This document shows positions 41,897-48,813 of a DNA stretch of 53,017 bases, piece after piece; the first letter of the stretch is position 1, and the number at the start of each line of letters is the position of its first letter. This DNA comes from a virus. Below the pieces are notes generated by a model that was not told the DNA's origin, made no database searches, and saw only the letters and a program-made list of their open reading frames with translations. The stretch spans positions 1-53,017 of the IMG/VR virus record IMGVR_UViG_3300020166_001603; one strand, written 5' to 3'. The position numbers and the translations under genes are program-made.

Positions 41897-42064
41897 TCAG
41901 TACCCTAACCATTCTAACACTTTTTGTGCATTATACTCTTCTTTGTCACCCATGTCTAAAATGAATTGGTGAATATCTTGGCAACCATGCTTTGAGAGTT
42001 CTTCAAACGCTCTTGCTTGGCTAATCATTAAATCTTCGGCTGATTCGTAATATGCTTCACTCAT
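41897..42064 (-). CDS. 55-aa hypothetical acidic protein
   Basis: MSEAYYESAEDLMISQARAF then ELSKHGCQDIHQFILDMGDK, helical. ATGA overlap with the Gp88-like gene shows coupling. Not recognised. Confidence 0.65.
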   Translation of the reverse strand: MSEAYYESAEDLMISQARAFEELSKHGCQDIHQFILDMGDKEEYNAQKVLEWLGY

Positions 42065-42804
42065 GAGTCTATCCCTTCTACTACAAATCCTGTTGCGTCT
42101 TTCTTTGCCATACCTTTCTCGATCAAGCCAACGACCACACCTTTCTTGTCAAGAAAACGCAAGTCAGTTTCATCACCATTGACGACCTCAAAACCTTTCC
42201 ATGTTTTGGGTAATTGATTGCGAAATACAACGGCTACATTACCACCCATTAAAAGAACCATTTCGCATTTCTTGTCGTTATTCTCTGAACGACTAAAAGT
42301 CAAATGATAATTGGAAGGAAATTTTTCTTCATTCTTTAGGAAAGGCTTGCCGAGAAAGCTTGACATCCTTTTAAATGATTTGGTATAATCATAGAATTGA
42401 GTTTCGGGAAACTTGTCAAAAATTGTTTTTGGCTCGCCTTCGTTGAAGAAAACAGATTCCCACATGATGTCGCTTGTAAGATTAGGGCGAAATACAGCCT
42501 TCATACTTTTCTTTTGAGCCGACTTGATTGAAGAGCTAATTTCCTTGGATAGTTTAGCAAGGAAATCAAATTGCTTCTCAAAGAACAATTTTGTTTTGTT
42601 GATGCGTGAATCTTGAACAGATCCCATTTGACCACGACCTGCCGTATTCAAACAAGACATTGTGCAACCTTTAGAACGCCATTGGCAAGTTTCGTAGCCT
42701 GAAAGATTTGCTGGGGCAAGGTGAATGCCTTTTGTGATGTAACCTAATTTCTCGCCTTTGAGAATCTTTTGGTTACCTGATGTGAGAAGTGTTGTTTTAA
42801 TCAT
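42061..42804 (-). CDS. Gp88-like conserved phage protein
   Basis: 247 aa. LAPANLSGYETCQWRSKGCT followed by MSCLNTAGRG matches the cysteine motif of the mycobacteriophage Gp88-like family (...G.p.C...s.gC...CL...GrG), which may bind a metal or Fe-S centre. The rest has FRPNLTSDIMWESVFFNEGE and LTFSRSENN. Function unknown. Second gene of the 42984 operon. Confidence 0.8.
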   Translation of the reverse strand: MIKTTLLTSGNQKILKGEKLGYITKGIHLAPANLSGYETCQWRSKGCTMSCLNTAGRGQMGSVQDSRINKTKLFFEKQFDFLAKLSKEISSSIKSAQKKSMKAVFRPNLTSDIMWESVFFNEGEPKTIFDKFPETQFYDYTKSFKRMSSFLGKPFLKNEEKFPSNYHLTFSRSENNDKKCEMVLLMGGNVAVVFRNQLPKTWKGFEVVNGDETDLRFLDKKGVVVGLIEKGMAKKDATGFVVEGIDS

Positions 42805-42822
42805 GTCTTAATTATGGTTGAA

Positions 42823-42984
42823 TTAGTTGCTTCTGTCAAGCTTTTTAATAATGTTTTTTGCTTTTTCGATTCCTTTTTCTGTACCGAATTGTCCGAGCAA
42901 TCTCTTGAAAGTTTCCCATGAAATAGTATTAGAGGGAAGTTCTTGAAATTGTTTCATTCTTTGCTTTGCTTGTTCGTCTTTCAT
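42823..42984 (-). CDS. 53-aa helical protein, operon leader
   Basis: MKDEQAKQRMKQFQELPSNT then FKRLLGQFGTEKGIEKAKNI. Start set by the promoter geometry. Not recognised. Confidence 0.65.
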   Translation of the reverse strand: MKDEQAKQRMKQFQELPSNTISWETFKRLLGQFGTEKGIEKAKNIIKKLDRSN

Positions 42985-42991
42985 GAGTATA

Positions 42992-43019
42992 ATTATGACA
43001 TCATATAGAGGTAAGTCAA
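42992..43019 (-). promoter_or_regulatory. Right-arm leaderless promoter
   Basis: Minus strand: TTGACT, 16 bases, CATAAT preceded by TGT, 7 bases to ATG 42984. Confidence 0.8.
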
Positions 43020-43051
43020 CCCTAAAATTAATAAAATTAAAAAAACTTTAT

Positions 43052-43137
43052 GACGTTACTCGTTGACTATCAACGACTTACGCAAAAAAGCCTAGGCCGG
43101 TTTTCCCTAACCTCTTGAACCTCAACGACTTATGCAA
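43052..43137. repeat. Boundary repeat, copy C
   Basis: Arms CGTTACTCGTTGACTATCAACGACTTACG and its partner around GAACCTCAACGACTTATG flank the core AAAAAAGCCTAGGCCGGTTT. It ends 33 bases before the next -35 box. Confidence 0.85.
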
Positions 43138-43153
43138 TAATAAATGTGGGCAC

Positions 43154-43177
43154 AAAAAAGCCCCCCAATCGGGGGGC
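43154..43177 (-). terminator. Strong terminator of the DUF932 operon
   Basis: Minus strand: GCCCCCC-GATT-GGGGGGC followed by six T. Confidence 0.95.
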
Positions 43178-43211
43178 AATCATTAATCTTTCCGCTACGC
43201 AGATTGACTAA

Positions 43212-43448
43212 TTAACCTAGGCTCACTGACCTTTTAAAGGATTTATCTGCACAAGTCGCTCGAAGAACATGGCGACGATTGACTCGACGATTCGCTCCAT
43301 TCATGTCCGAAAACATTACATGGCGAGCAGTAACACTCTTGACTTTTGCCGAGAAGACCTTGCGTTGCTCCCCTTGTTTAACTAGAAGAGAAACGAATCG
43401 TCCTCTGAGATTTTCAACTACATTTTTGAGTTTTGCTTGATTTTTCAT
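43212..43448 (-). CDS. Small basic protein, probably nucleic-acid binding
   Basis: 78 aa from ATG 43448; a much longer in-frame extension overlaps DUF932 and is not believed. KQGEQRKVFSAKVKSVTARHVMF and NRRVNRRHVLRATC: beta-barrel-like and strongly basic. The arrangement resembles small phage SH3/KOW-like proteins. Terminated at 43154. Confidence 0.7.
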   Translation of the reverse strand: MKNQAKLKNVVENLRGRFVSLLVKQGEQRKVFSAKVKSVTARHVMFSDMNGANRRVNRRHVLRATCADKSFKRSVSLG

Positions 43449-43488
43449 AATTTTAATTTTTGTTAGGTTTTTGTTTAGGTTAGATTGA

Positions 43489-44226
43489 TTACTTAGAGAA
43501 GCCGACTTCTGAATCGAGAACTCCATGAAGAGCGAGAGAGCGATTCGGTAAAGCATGAACTCCACCTTTAAGAACATGAGTAAAGCCATTGTACAATGAA
43601 TGCAGATTCCGAGGGGAAAAGTCGTCATGTTCGGGCTTATCCCATTGCTCGACAACATCAGCGATTTTACCCTTGCTGATCGCTCCATTCTTGTAAGCAC
43701 GAATGACGAGGTCATGGGCTTGTGTATTGTTGAGCTTATACTTCTTGTATGCCTTGATCCGTTGCTCATCGCTTTTCCATGTCTCAGTCATCTTGCCGAG
43801 AGTCTTTGCGATCACTTGAGAAAGGTCATTAAGAATGTTTTTTGTGTGTCGTCTTGCGAGAACTACTTCGTTGGTGAAAATAAGGTTGGAGCAAACAAAT
43901 GGAGCGTTGCCCATGCACAAACCTGCAGGAAAGCATTTATCATGCGAGTTGCGAAGTCCAAGAATTGTGCCACGATCCTTGGAGTCGGAACCTGTGTTCT
44001 TGATGTGGAAGAGTCCAAAGTAACGCTGACCAAAGCGATGAAGTGAATGATAAGTGTCTACAACTTCCCAACCATTTTCTTGGATTTGATTCTGAACACG
44101 ATCTGCAAGGAACGCATGACCGATTGGTTGCCAAGACTCAGTTTTTTCGGGAGTCTGTACGGACTTTACTTCGCTAAAGTCGATTCGTTTTGTGCCACAT
44201 ACGGAGAGATCAATTTTTTTATTCAT
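43489..44226 (-). CDS. DUF932-type phage/plasmid protein
   Basis: 245 aa. SWQPIGHAFLADRVQNQIQE, YFGLFHIKN, ILGLRNSHDKCFPAGLCMGN, then FTNEVVLARRHTKNILNDLS match the DUF932 (TIGR03299) layout. It is common in phages and plasmids; function unknown. First gene after a perfect consensus promoter. Confidence 0.85.
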   Translation of the reverse strand: MNKKIDLSVCGTKRIDFSEVKSVQTPEKTESWQPIGHAFLADRVQNQIQENGWEVVDTYHSLHRFGQRYFGLFHIKNTGSDSKDRGTILGLRNSHDKCFPAGLCMGNAPFVCSNLIFTNEVVLARRHTKNILNDLSQVIAKTLGKMTETWKSDEQRIKAYKKYKLNNTQAHDLVIRAYKNGAISKGKIADVVEQWDKPEHDDFSPRNLHSLYNGFTHVLKGGVHALPNRSLALHGVLDSEVGFSK

Positions 44227-44264
44227 AGTTTTTTTAGTTTTGGTTTATCGCTTTGTAAGATTTA

Positions 44265-44293
44265 ATTATACGAAAGTTTTTAGTTTTTGTCAA
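44265..44293 (-). promoter_or_regulatory. Consensus promoter for DUF932
   Basis: Minus strand: TTGACA, 17 bases, TATAAT, a full consensus. The leader to ATG 44226 is about 32 bases. Confidence 0.9.
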
Positions 44294-44369
44294 GCTTTTT
44301 TTTCTTCGATTAAGTTTTTTTTGTTTCGACTAATTTTTTTTAAGTTCAGTTATCGTCTTGATGTATACT

Positions 44370-44397
44370 AGTATGACAGAAAATGATGTCATGTCAA
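44370..44397 (-). promoter_or_regulatory. Second, upstream right-arm promoter
   Basis: Minus strand: TTGACA, 16 bases, CATACT preceded by CTGT. No start codon follows at seven bases, so it gives a long leader for DUF932 or reads a small RNA. Confidence 0.7.
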
Positions 44398-44422
44398 CCC
44401 TTTTTTTTCATAAAATTAAAAT

Positions 44423-44509
44423 AGTTGTAAGTATATGAATATCAATGACTTAGGAAAAACCGCCCAGGACTTTTTTGCGTAAGTCCTTGGTGGCAAGTGA
44501 TTTAGGTAA
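44423..44509. repeat. Boundary repeat, copy D
   Basis: AGTTGTAAGTATATGAATATCAATGACTTAGG arm, core AAAAACCGCCCAGGACTTTTTT, then TGCGTAAGTCCTTGGTGGCAAG. It lies between the tRNA 3' end and the promoter at 44370-44397. Confidence 0.8.
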
Positions 44510-44512
44510 GCT

Positions 44513-44589
44513 TGGTGGACCCGCTCGGGCTTGAACCGAGGACCCTCCGATTATGAGTCGGACGCTCTAACCAACTGAGCTACGGGTCC
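44513..44589 (-). tRNA. tRNA with CAU anticodon (elongator Met or Ile2)
   Basis: 77 bases including encoded CCA. Acceptor GGACCCG / CGGGTCC, D arm GCTC...GAGC, anticodon arm CCGAC-TCATAAT-CGG with CAT, T arm CTCGG-TTCAAGC-CCGAG. CAU may read AUG or, if modified to lysidine, AUA; the sequence alone does not decide. It is the last element of the operon starting at 45173. Confidence 0.95.
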
Positions 44590-44597
44590 CAAGTTAA

Positions 44598-44762
44598 CTA
44601 AACTCTTTTTTCGAGCAAATAAAGCTCACTAAGGAGCAAATTATGTGCAAGTTTTTGAGAGAATAAACCTTTGCCTCCAAGCCCACGCATTTCTGCTTGA
44701 GCAAGAGCGTAACCCATGTTACGAATTTTAGTGCGAAGAGTTGCGATTCTTGTTGTATTCAT
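44598..44762 (-). CDS. 54-aa basic protein
   Basis: Start at ATG 44762, with AAGGAT upstream and four bases after the previous stop. MNTTRIATLRTKIRNMGYAL then AEMRGLGGKGLFSQKLAHNL. The tRNA begins nine bases after its stop. Function unknown. Confidence 0.65.
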   Translation of the reverse strand: MNTTRIATLRTKIRNMGYALAQAEMRGLGGKGLFSQKLAHNLLLSELYLLEKRV

Positions 44763-44766
44763 TTTC

Positions 44767-44967
44767 TTATCCTTGGTTGTAGTGGTTGTATGCGTTGCAC
44801 GCTTGATCTGCTGAGTCAAAACTAACTGCTATTAAATCTCTTTGACTATATGGATGCCACGATGTTGGCGACTCCTCGAAATACAATTCCCATTGCTCGG
44901 AGTCTTCGTTAAAACTTGGAAGGTCAAGAGGTTTGCCTTCGCATACTGCTTCGATGTAGTTATTCAT
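44767..44967 (-). CDS. 66-aa hypothetical acidic protein
   Basis: Contains PLDLPSFNEDSEQWELYFEE and SFDSADQACNAYNHYNQG. Two bases from the previous gene. Not recognised. Confidence 0.65.
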   Translation of the reverse strand: MNNYIEAVCEGKPLDLPSFNEDSEQWELYFEESPTSWHPYSQRDLIAVSFDSADQACNAYNHYNQG

Positions 44968-44969
44968 AA

Positions 44970-45173
44970 TTATTTTAACCCCTCCATTTTGTTGAGAAGT
45001 TGATCGAGAACGGACTGCCGATTGCCTTTAAAACCAAATTCTGATTTCGCAATCGAATAGCAAGATTTGCCTCTCGACATCTTTAGTCCTCTCATTTCTA
45101 GCTTTATTCCTCTTGCGATAGTTCTTAATCGGAATGCGTTAATTTGTTGTGGTGTGTCTAGTATCATATTCAT
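44970..45173 (-). CDS. 67-aa hypothetical protein, operon leader
   Basis: ATG 45173 set by promoter geometry. MILDTPQQINAFRLRTIARG, LEMRGLKMSRGKSCYSIAKS, then EFGFKGNRQSVLDQLLNKME: common small phage protein type ('I.. fRl..l..gl.lE..Gmk.srg.sa...ik...g.kg'), unknown function. Confidence 0.75.
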   Translation of the reverse strand: MNMILDTPQQINAFRLRTIARGIKLEMRGLKMSRGKSCYSIAKSEFGFKGNRQSVLDQLLNKMEGLK

Positions 45174-45180
45174 AATGTTA

Positions 45181-45208
45181 AGTATGGCAGGTTTTTGGTG
45201 GAAGTCAA
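45181..45208 (-). promoter_or_regulatory. Right-arm leaderless promoter
   Basis: Minus strand: TTGACT, 16 bases, CATACT preceded by CTGC, 7 bases to ATG 45173. Confidence 0.8.
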
Positions 45209-45211
45209 GCA

Positions 45212-45646
45212 TTAATACCAACAAGAGTAAAAAATTCTGTGTTTCTTTTTTAGTGCCTTGCGAGCATCCTTGACAAATTGCAAATCGCTTTCTTTGTACC
45301 AATAATCGTTATCGGAATGAGGTTCATCGTTTTCGTCAGTCCAAAAATAAGAATCAGAACCCCAAAAGAATCCATTTGATTCGGGAAGCTCGAAATTAAG
45401 AATCGCATCTTCAAGAGAATTAATATCTTCTTCCGTTAATTGCAAGGGAACGCAATTAAAAAGAACTTCGGCATCGTCATCGTCATCGTCACCATACTTG
45501 TCTTCGTTTGGGCAACCCTTACTTTCCCAAAGGTCTTGCATCCATCCTTGCAAGCGATTATGCTTTCGCCATTCTGCAATTTGAATGTCATTATCTGAGT
45601 TGCGTTTGCGTGGTGGTCGTGAGTATGCGTATTGATCTAATCCCAT
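45212..45646 (-). CDS. Conserved phage protein MGLDQYAY family
   Basis: 144 aa. Starts MGLDQYAYSR and contains IAEWRKHNRLQGWMQDLW, both characteristic of a widespread phage family of unknown function. Acidic run of six Asp in the middle and many aromatics near SNGFFWGSDSYFWTDEND. Last gene of the operon starting at 46444. Confidence 0.8.
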   Translation of the reverse strand: MGLDQYAYSRPPRKRNSDNDIQIAEWRKHNRLQGWMQDLWESKGCPNEDKYGDDDDDDAEVLFNCVPLQLTEEDINSLEDAILNFELPESNGFFWGSDSYFWTDENDEPHSDNDYWYKESDLQFVKDARKALKKKHRIFYSCWY

Positions 45647-45663
45647 GATTTTTTTCCTTGTTG

Positions 45664-45897
45664 TTAGAGTTGTGCTGATTGAAAAGAAGACTCTATTCTA
45701 AGCTCATTTTGCAATGATGTCAAGTCAGAAATGATATCCTCCAAAACTTCTTCGGCTGATTGAAATGTACTTCCAAGTGGAAACTTTTCGGGATGACGCT
45801 CGTTCTGCTCCAAGCATACCTTGGACATTGGATCTGCGTATGCCATTTCTCCCCGGACGATGTCCATGATGGTTTGTCTTATCTTTGCTTGTGTCAT
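45664..45897 (-). CDS. 77-aa hypothetical protein
   Basis: Helical; KIRQTIMDIVRGEMAYADPM and VLEDIISDLTSLQNELRIES. Starts two bases after the previous stop. Not recognised. Confidence 0.65.
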   Translation of the reverse strand: MTQAKIRQTIMDIVRGEMAYADPMSKVCLEQNERHPEKFPLGSTFQSAEEVLEDIISDLTSLQNELRIESSFQSAQL

Positions 45898-45899
45898 AA

Positions 45900-46049
45900 T
45901 TACTTACTCCAATCTACTTCGTTAAGCTCAACTTGCCCACTTCCGAAAATCATCTCGAAAATTTTAATTAAATCCGTTGGAGATAAGTAGTTGAACTCAT
46001 CTAAGATTTCTTTCTTTAACTGCGTTTTTGTCATTTGGTCTTCATTCAT
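45900..46049 (-). CDS. 49-aa hypothetical acidic protein
   Basis: MNEDQMTKTQLKKEILDEFN then YLSPTDLIKIFEMIFGSGQV. ATGA overlap with the upstream gene. Not recognised. Confidence 0.65.
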   Translation of the reverse strand: MNEDQMTKTQLKKEILDEFNYLSPTDLIKIFEMIFGSGQVELNEVDWSK

Positions 46050-46444
46050 AATACTGCTAATACTTGTTTGGGTTCTAGTCTTACGGCAATAGCATAGTCT
46101 ACCATTTGTTCCGTGTCCTTGTCAACAAAATTCTCATACTTATATGGATTATAGGAAACAGGTCTTGCAGTGGGATGAGAATCTCTCCAATCGCCCATTT
46201 GCCAATTCTCTACATAGCCCTCGATTCCTGCGTGAACATTTTTACGCTGTTCTTTTAAAACTCTTTCTCGCCCACTTTTGCTAACCTTGAAAGTGCAACT
46301 ATGCATTGCTAGTAATTTGGTATGAGCTTTAACTAATCCGTCTTGCTTGATGCTCCAACATTTCTTGTGAAGATTCTTGTAAACAAAAACAGGACTACCA
46401 AAGTCAATCTTATATCTTTTTTCGTTAGGCTTTGTCTTGATCAT
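46046..46444 (-). CDS. Conserved phage protein (FVYKNLHKKCWSIKQDG family)
   Basis: 132 aa. SPVFVYKNLHKKCWSIKQDG and FKVSKSGRERVLKEQRKNVH are typical of a small phage family found in many tailed phages, function unknown. Basic. First gene of the operon with promoter 46452-46479. Confidence 0.8.
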   Translation of the reverse strand: MIKTKPNEKRYKIDFGSPVFVYKNLHKKCWSIKQDGLVKAHTKLLAMHSCTFKVSKSGRERVLKEQRKNVHAGIEGYVENWQMGDWRDSHPTARPVSYNPYKYENFVDKDTEQMVDYAIAVRLEPKQVLAVL

Positions 46445-46451
46445 AAATACA

Positions 46452-46479
46452 AGTATGACAGGTTTTTACCTCAAGTCAA
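46452..46479 (-). promoter_or_regulatory. Right-arm leaderless promoter
   Basis: Minus strand: TTGACT, 16 bases, CATACT preceded by CTGT, 7 bases to ATG 46444. Confidence 0.8.
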
Positions 46480-46509
46480 CCCTTTTCTTCATTTTTTTCT
46501 CCAATTTAT

Positions 46510-46566
46510 GTCGACGGCATCGACAGGTCAAGCCGTATATGTCGATAGAATTAGATTTTATCGACA
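46510..46566. promoter_or_regulatory. TCGAC-rich palindrome cluster
   Basis: GTCGA-CGGCA-TCGAC (46510-46524) and TGTCGATA, 11 bases, TATCGACA (46540-46566). TCGAC or its complement occurs repeatedly within 60 bases, unlike the surrounding AT-rich DNA. Suggests protein-binding sites upstream of the 46444 operon. Confidence 0.55.
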
Positions 46567-46599
46567 CATCGAAGTTGGGGCATTTTTTTTCTAAAACAT

Positions 46600-46682
46600 T
46601 GCAAGTCGTTAGTAGCCAATTAGTTATAAAAAAACGCCTAGGCGGATTTTACGCAACTCGTTGTTATTCAATAACTTATGTA
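46600..46682. repeat. Boundary repeat, copy E
   Basis: Core AAAAAAACGCCTAGGCGGAT with T-tract, then arm CGCAACTCGTTGTTATTCAATAACTTATG. The remainder of 46683-46787 is AT-rich without visible signals. Confidence 0.8.
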
Positions 46683-46787
46683 ATTTATGTCATTTTAATT
46701 TGATTATGTTTATTATTTTTCTTCTTATATTTGGCTCTTATATTTGTGTTATTTACTATTGATATTTGAACAAGATAAGTTTGTTAT

Positions 46788-46862
46788 TTAGAAGTCGTCC
46801 CTTTCTTCTCTAATGAATTGTATAAGGCCTGCGATTGCGCTCAAGATAATTATTGTCAACAC
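46788..46862 (-). CDS. Possible 24-aa membrane peptide
   Basis: GTG-started frame: a hydrophobic helix (TIIILSAIAGLIQFI) followed by REERDDF, one base after the glycosylase stop. It could be a small membrane toxin-like peptide or chance. Confidence 0.3.
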   Translation of the reverse strand: MLTIIILSAIAGLIQFIREERDDF

Positions 46863-46863
46863 T

Positions 46864-47439
46864 CTATGCCGTCTTGGAGTACTTCTTCCAAATCTCTAGA
46901 TCAAGGTCAGTCACTGACTTTCCTAAGATTCGAGCATGCATCTTGAATGCATTAGCGTAATAGTTGTAGATGCCGACATTCGAAGGCGTGCTCTTTGGGG
47001 CGTCCTTATGCCCTTGGTCACGAAGGAACCTTAAGATATGTGTGTCGAGCATCGGCTCGTCAAAGTCTTCGCGACTATGAGAAAGAAAGAACCTTGCCGT
47101 TTTAAGCCCGATACCAGCAACCTCTAAAAGTTTGTTCAGGGTGACGGTTTGAAGGTCTTGTATCTTGGACACAGCAACATAAGAATTGTATCTTTGCTTG
47201 TATGGACTAAGCTTTGCCCAATGCATGATCTCTTGCAGCCGGCCCAATTCAATCAATTTTCTTATACAATTAAATGGTAATGTTTCTTTTGTTATGTTTT
47301 TTGCTCTCTCGATAAACACTTCCAATTTAGGTGCTTCGATTGAACTTTTCTTTCCTGCTACATTGATACCAAATAAAATAAATTCTTCTAATTGATATTG
47401 TGTTCTATTATAGTTTGTTACTTCTGCTGGATTAATCAT
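46864..47439 (-). CDS. HhH-GPD DNA glycosylase-like protein
   Basis: 191 aa. The helix-hairpin-helix LLEVAGIGLKTARFFLSHS is followed by MLDTHILRFLRDQG, where Asp corresponds to the catalytic Asp of the endonuclease III / HhH-GPD family (VDTHV.R). No C-terminal Fe-S cysteine cluster. Probably acts on damaged or modified bases in phage or host DNA; substrate unknown. In the same leftward operon as the 84-aa gene upstream. Confidence 0.78.
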   Translation of the reverse strand: MINPAEVTNYNRTQYQLEEFILFGINVAGKKSSIEAPKLEVFIERAKNITKETLPFNCIRKLIELGRLQEIMHWAKLSPYKQRYNSYVAVSKIQDLQTVTLNKLLEVAGIGLKTARFFLSHSREDFDEPMLDTHILRFLRDQGHKDAPKSTPSNVGIYNYYANAFKMHARILGKSVTDLDLEIWKKYSKTA

Positions 47440-47457
47440 ATGTTTTTTTATGTTAGG

Positions 47458-47712
47458 TTATTGTGCAATGTGAAATACTTCTCTAAGCTTACTCATTTCA
47501 TCTGATGCGAAGAATACTTCTCTGCAATAGTCAATGTTTTTTGATTCAATATTATTAATGAGTTTCACTGCTTGATGAACAGGAACTCGATCACGAGGCA
47601 TGCCTCCCCATTTGATTACGACTTTCATATGAGGAAAGTTGTCGTTGATTTCGGCAAGTTGAGCTGAGTTGATGTAACCGTAGTTTGTGAGAATTTGTTT
47701 AATCGTTTCCAT
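47458..47712 (-). CDS. 84-aa hypothetical protein, operon leader
   Basis: ATG 47712 fixed by the promoter; a longer upstream frame runs into the terminator. METIKQILTNYGYINSAQLA reads like a winged-helix start, then FPHMKVVIKWGGMPRDRVPV. Not recognised. Confidence 0.65.
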   Translation of the reverse strand: METIKQILTNYGYINSAQLAEINDNFPHMKVVIKWGGMPRDRVPVHQAVKLINNIESKNIDYCREVFFASDEMSKLREVFHIAQ

Positions 47713-47719
47713 AATATCT

Positions 47720-47747
47720 AGTATGACAGATCTGTGGGCATTGTCAA
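47720..47747 (-). promoter_or_regulatory. Right-arm leaderless promoter
   Basis: Minus strand: TTGACA, 16 bases, CATACT preceded by CTGT, 7 bases to ATG 47712. Its -35 box abuts the terminator of the upstream RNA gene. Confidence 0.8.
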
Positions 47748-47749
47748 AC

Positions 47750-47785
47750 AAAAAACCCGACCAAAGTAATTTACCTTGATCGGGC
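47750..47785 (-). terminator. Terminator of the structured RNA gene
   Basis: Minus strand: CCCGATCAAGG...CTTTGGTCGGG stem (nine or more pairs) followed by six T. Confidence 0.9.
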
Positions 47786-48079
47786 TTAACATGAATAATA
47801 ATAAATAAAATGGTGTGGGGAAGGATTACTGTATACCTTCGACTTTTCGGCGTGAACATCAGTTCATAGAGTACCTACTTCGCACCACAAACGAGACTTG
47901 GAATTGTCTCTAGCTCATCCGATTGGACTCTGCTAATCTACCACAGAAAGTTTGCGTACCTTAGCTCGCTCACGACAAGCTTGCTCAGTCACCCACAGGA
48001 GAAGTATATCTACCTCTCCAAAGTTTTTAAAATGTTAAAGATCGATTATTTATTTTGATTAAGTTTGTTTCTTAATTAT
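47750..48079 (-). ncRNA. Candidate structured non-coding RNA, about 330 bases
   Basis: It has a full-consensus promoter (48086-48114) and a strong terminator but no ORF. The RNA is GC-richer than its surroundings and full of hairpins: GGAGA...TCTCC near the 5' end, GCTTG-TCGTGAG-CGAGC, TAGC-aga-GTCC-AATC-GGAT-ga-GCTA, GAGAC-AATTCCAA-GTCTC, TGAAC-TGAT-GTTCA and GAAGG...CCTTC. TGTGGG near 47994-47999 pairs with CCCACA near 47814-47819, closing a domain of about 185 bases that ends CCCAC-ACCA, like the acceptor end of a tRNA or tmRNA. It does not look like RNase P RNA or a normal tRNA. No known RNA family recognised. Confidence 0.65.
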
Positions 48080-48085
48080 GTATCT

Positions 48086-48114
48086 ATTATACTCTATTAT
48101 TTGTTATTTGTCAA
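48086..48114 (-). promoter_or_regulatory. Consensus promoter of the structured RNA
   Basis: Minus strand: TTGACA, 17 bases, TATAAT. The -35 box lies in the last codons of the upstream gene. Confidence 0.9.
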
Positions 48115-48361
48115 GAACTTTTTTATTATTTGATGTTCTATTTATTCTTAATAAGTCTTGTTGTATTTGATTGATATAATTGTATGTATTATTTGCATCA
48201 ATTATTTTATTGTTTGGATATTTTGTGCAATGATAAAGATCAGCAATAAATTCATTTAGTTTGGCGAGCTTAACATATACATATTCTTTTTCAGTTAACT
48301 CTTCTCGAAGTTCTTGTTCTGTAGCGAACATCGAGGCTTTTGGGGATAGTGACTTAATCAT
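48104..48361 (-). CDS. 85-aa hypothetical helical protein
   Basis: Charged helical sequence with EYVYVKLAKLNEFIADLYHC and YNYINQIQQDLLRINR. Its start overlaps the upstream stop by one base. Not recognised. Confidence 0.65.
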   Translation of the reverse strand: MIKSLSPKASMFATEQELREELTEKEYVYVKLAKLNEFIADLYHCTKYPNNKIIDANNTYNYINQIQQDLLRINRTSNNKKVLDK

Positions 48362-48582
48362 TAAATAAAAATTCCTTTCAATCTTAATCTTGCTCGGCTT
48401 GCTTCGACTCTTGCGATGCGAACTGCATCTGCTTTTTGAGATAGTTTTGTTGAATAGTATATACTATCCTCGTCAACTGATCCATAATTCGCAAACTTAC
48501 CTTGCTTATTCGCAGGTGTGTGTTTACCACTTTTAATATCTGCCATTACTTGGCTCGCTCTCGCATTTTTCGCAATACTCAT
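48361..48582 (-). CDS. 73-aa basic hypothetical protein
   Basis: MSIAKNARASQVMADIKSGK, then KADAVRIARVEASRARLRLK. Rich in Arg/Lys with a basic helix at the end; may bind nucleic acid. Not recognised. Confidence 0.6.
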   Translation of the reverse strand: MSIAKNARASQVMADIKSGKHTPANKQGKFANYGSVDEDSIYYSTKLSQKADAVRIARVEASRARLRLKGIFI

Positions 48583-48596
48583 AATTTTATCTTTTT

Positions 48597-48776
48597 TTAG
48601 TTGTGGTTAAGTTGGACACGAACAACTTCAGTTCCATCTTCTTCTTTGTCAATGTCAGCAATATCGCATCCATCAAACTTGCCGAATGCGTTTATCGTAT
48701 TCTCTTCGTCAAATGGATTGACAAGAAAGGAGCATACATCATTACCATAGTAGTCTTCAATTTTTATTTTAATCAT
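48597..48776 (-). CDS. 59-aa acidic protein
   Basis: Start chosen at ATG 48776; an in-frame TTG at 48794 is also possible and nearer the promoter start. IKIEDYYGNDVCSFLVNPFD, DGCDIADIDKEEDGTEVVRV. Beta-type. Not recognised. Confidence 0.6.
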   Translation of the reverse strand: MIKIKIEDYYGNDVCSFLVNPFDEENTINAFGKFDGCDIADIDKEEDGTEVVRVQLNHN

Positions 48777-48813
48777 ATTTTTTTTGTTTCGCAATTATTG
48801 GTTTATGTATTCT

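Noticed and set aside
43457-43769. Upstream extension of the 78-aa gene to 185 aa
   Set aside because: It would run through the middle of the DUF932 gene in another frame. ATG 43448 gives a compact protein after the DUF932 stop.
40221-46682. CRISPR array
   Set aside because: The repeats are kilobases apart, variable and not separated by uniform spacers.
47811-48006. Ordinary tRNA cluster within the structured RNA region
   Set aside because: Several tRNA-like pieces (CCA end, paired termini) are present, but no segment of 70-95 bases folds into a cloverleaf with a T-loop.
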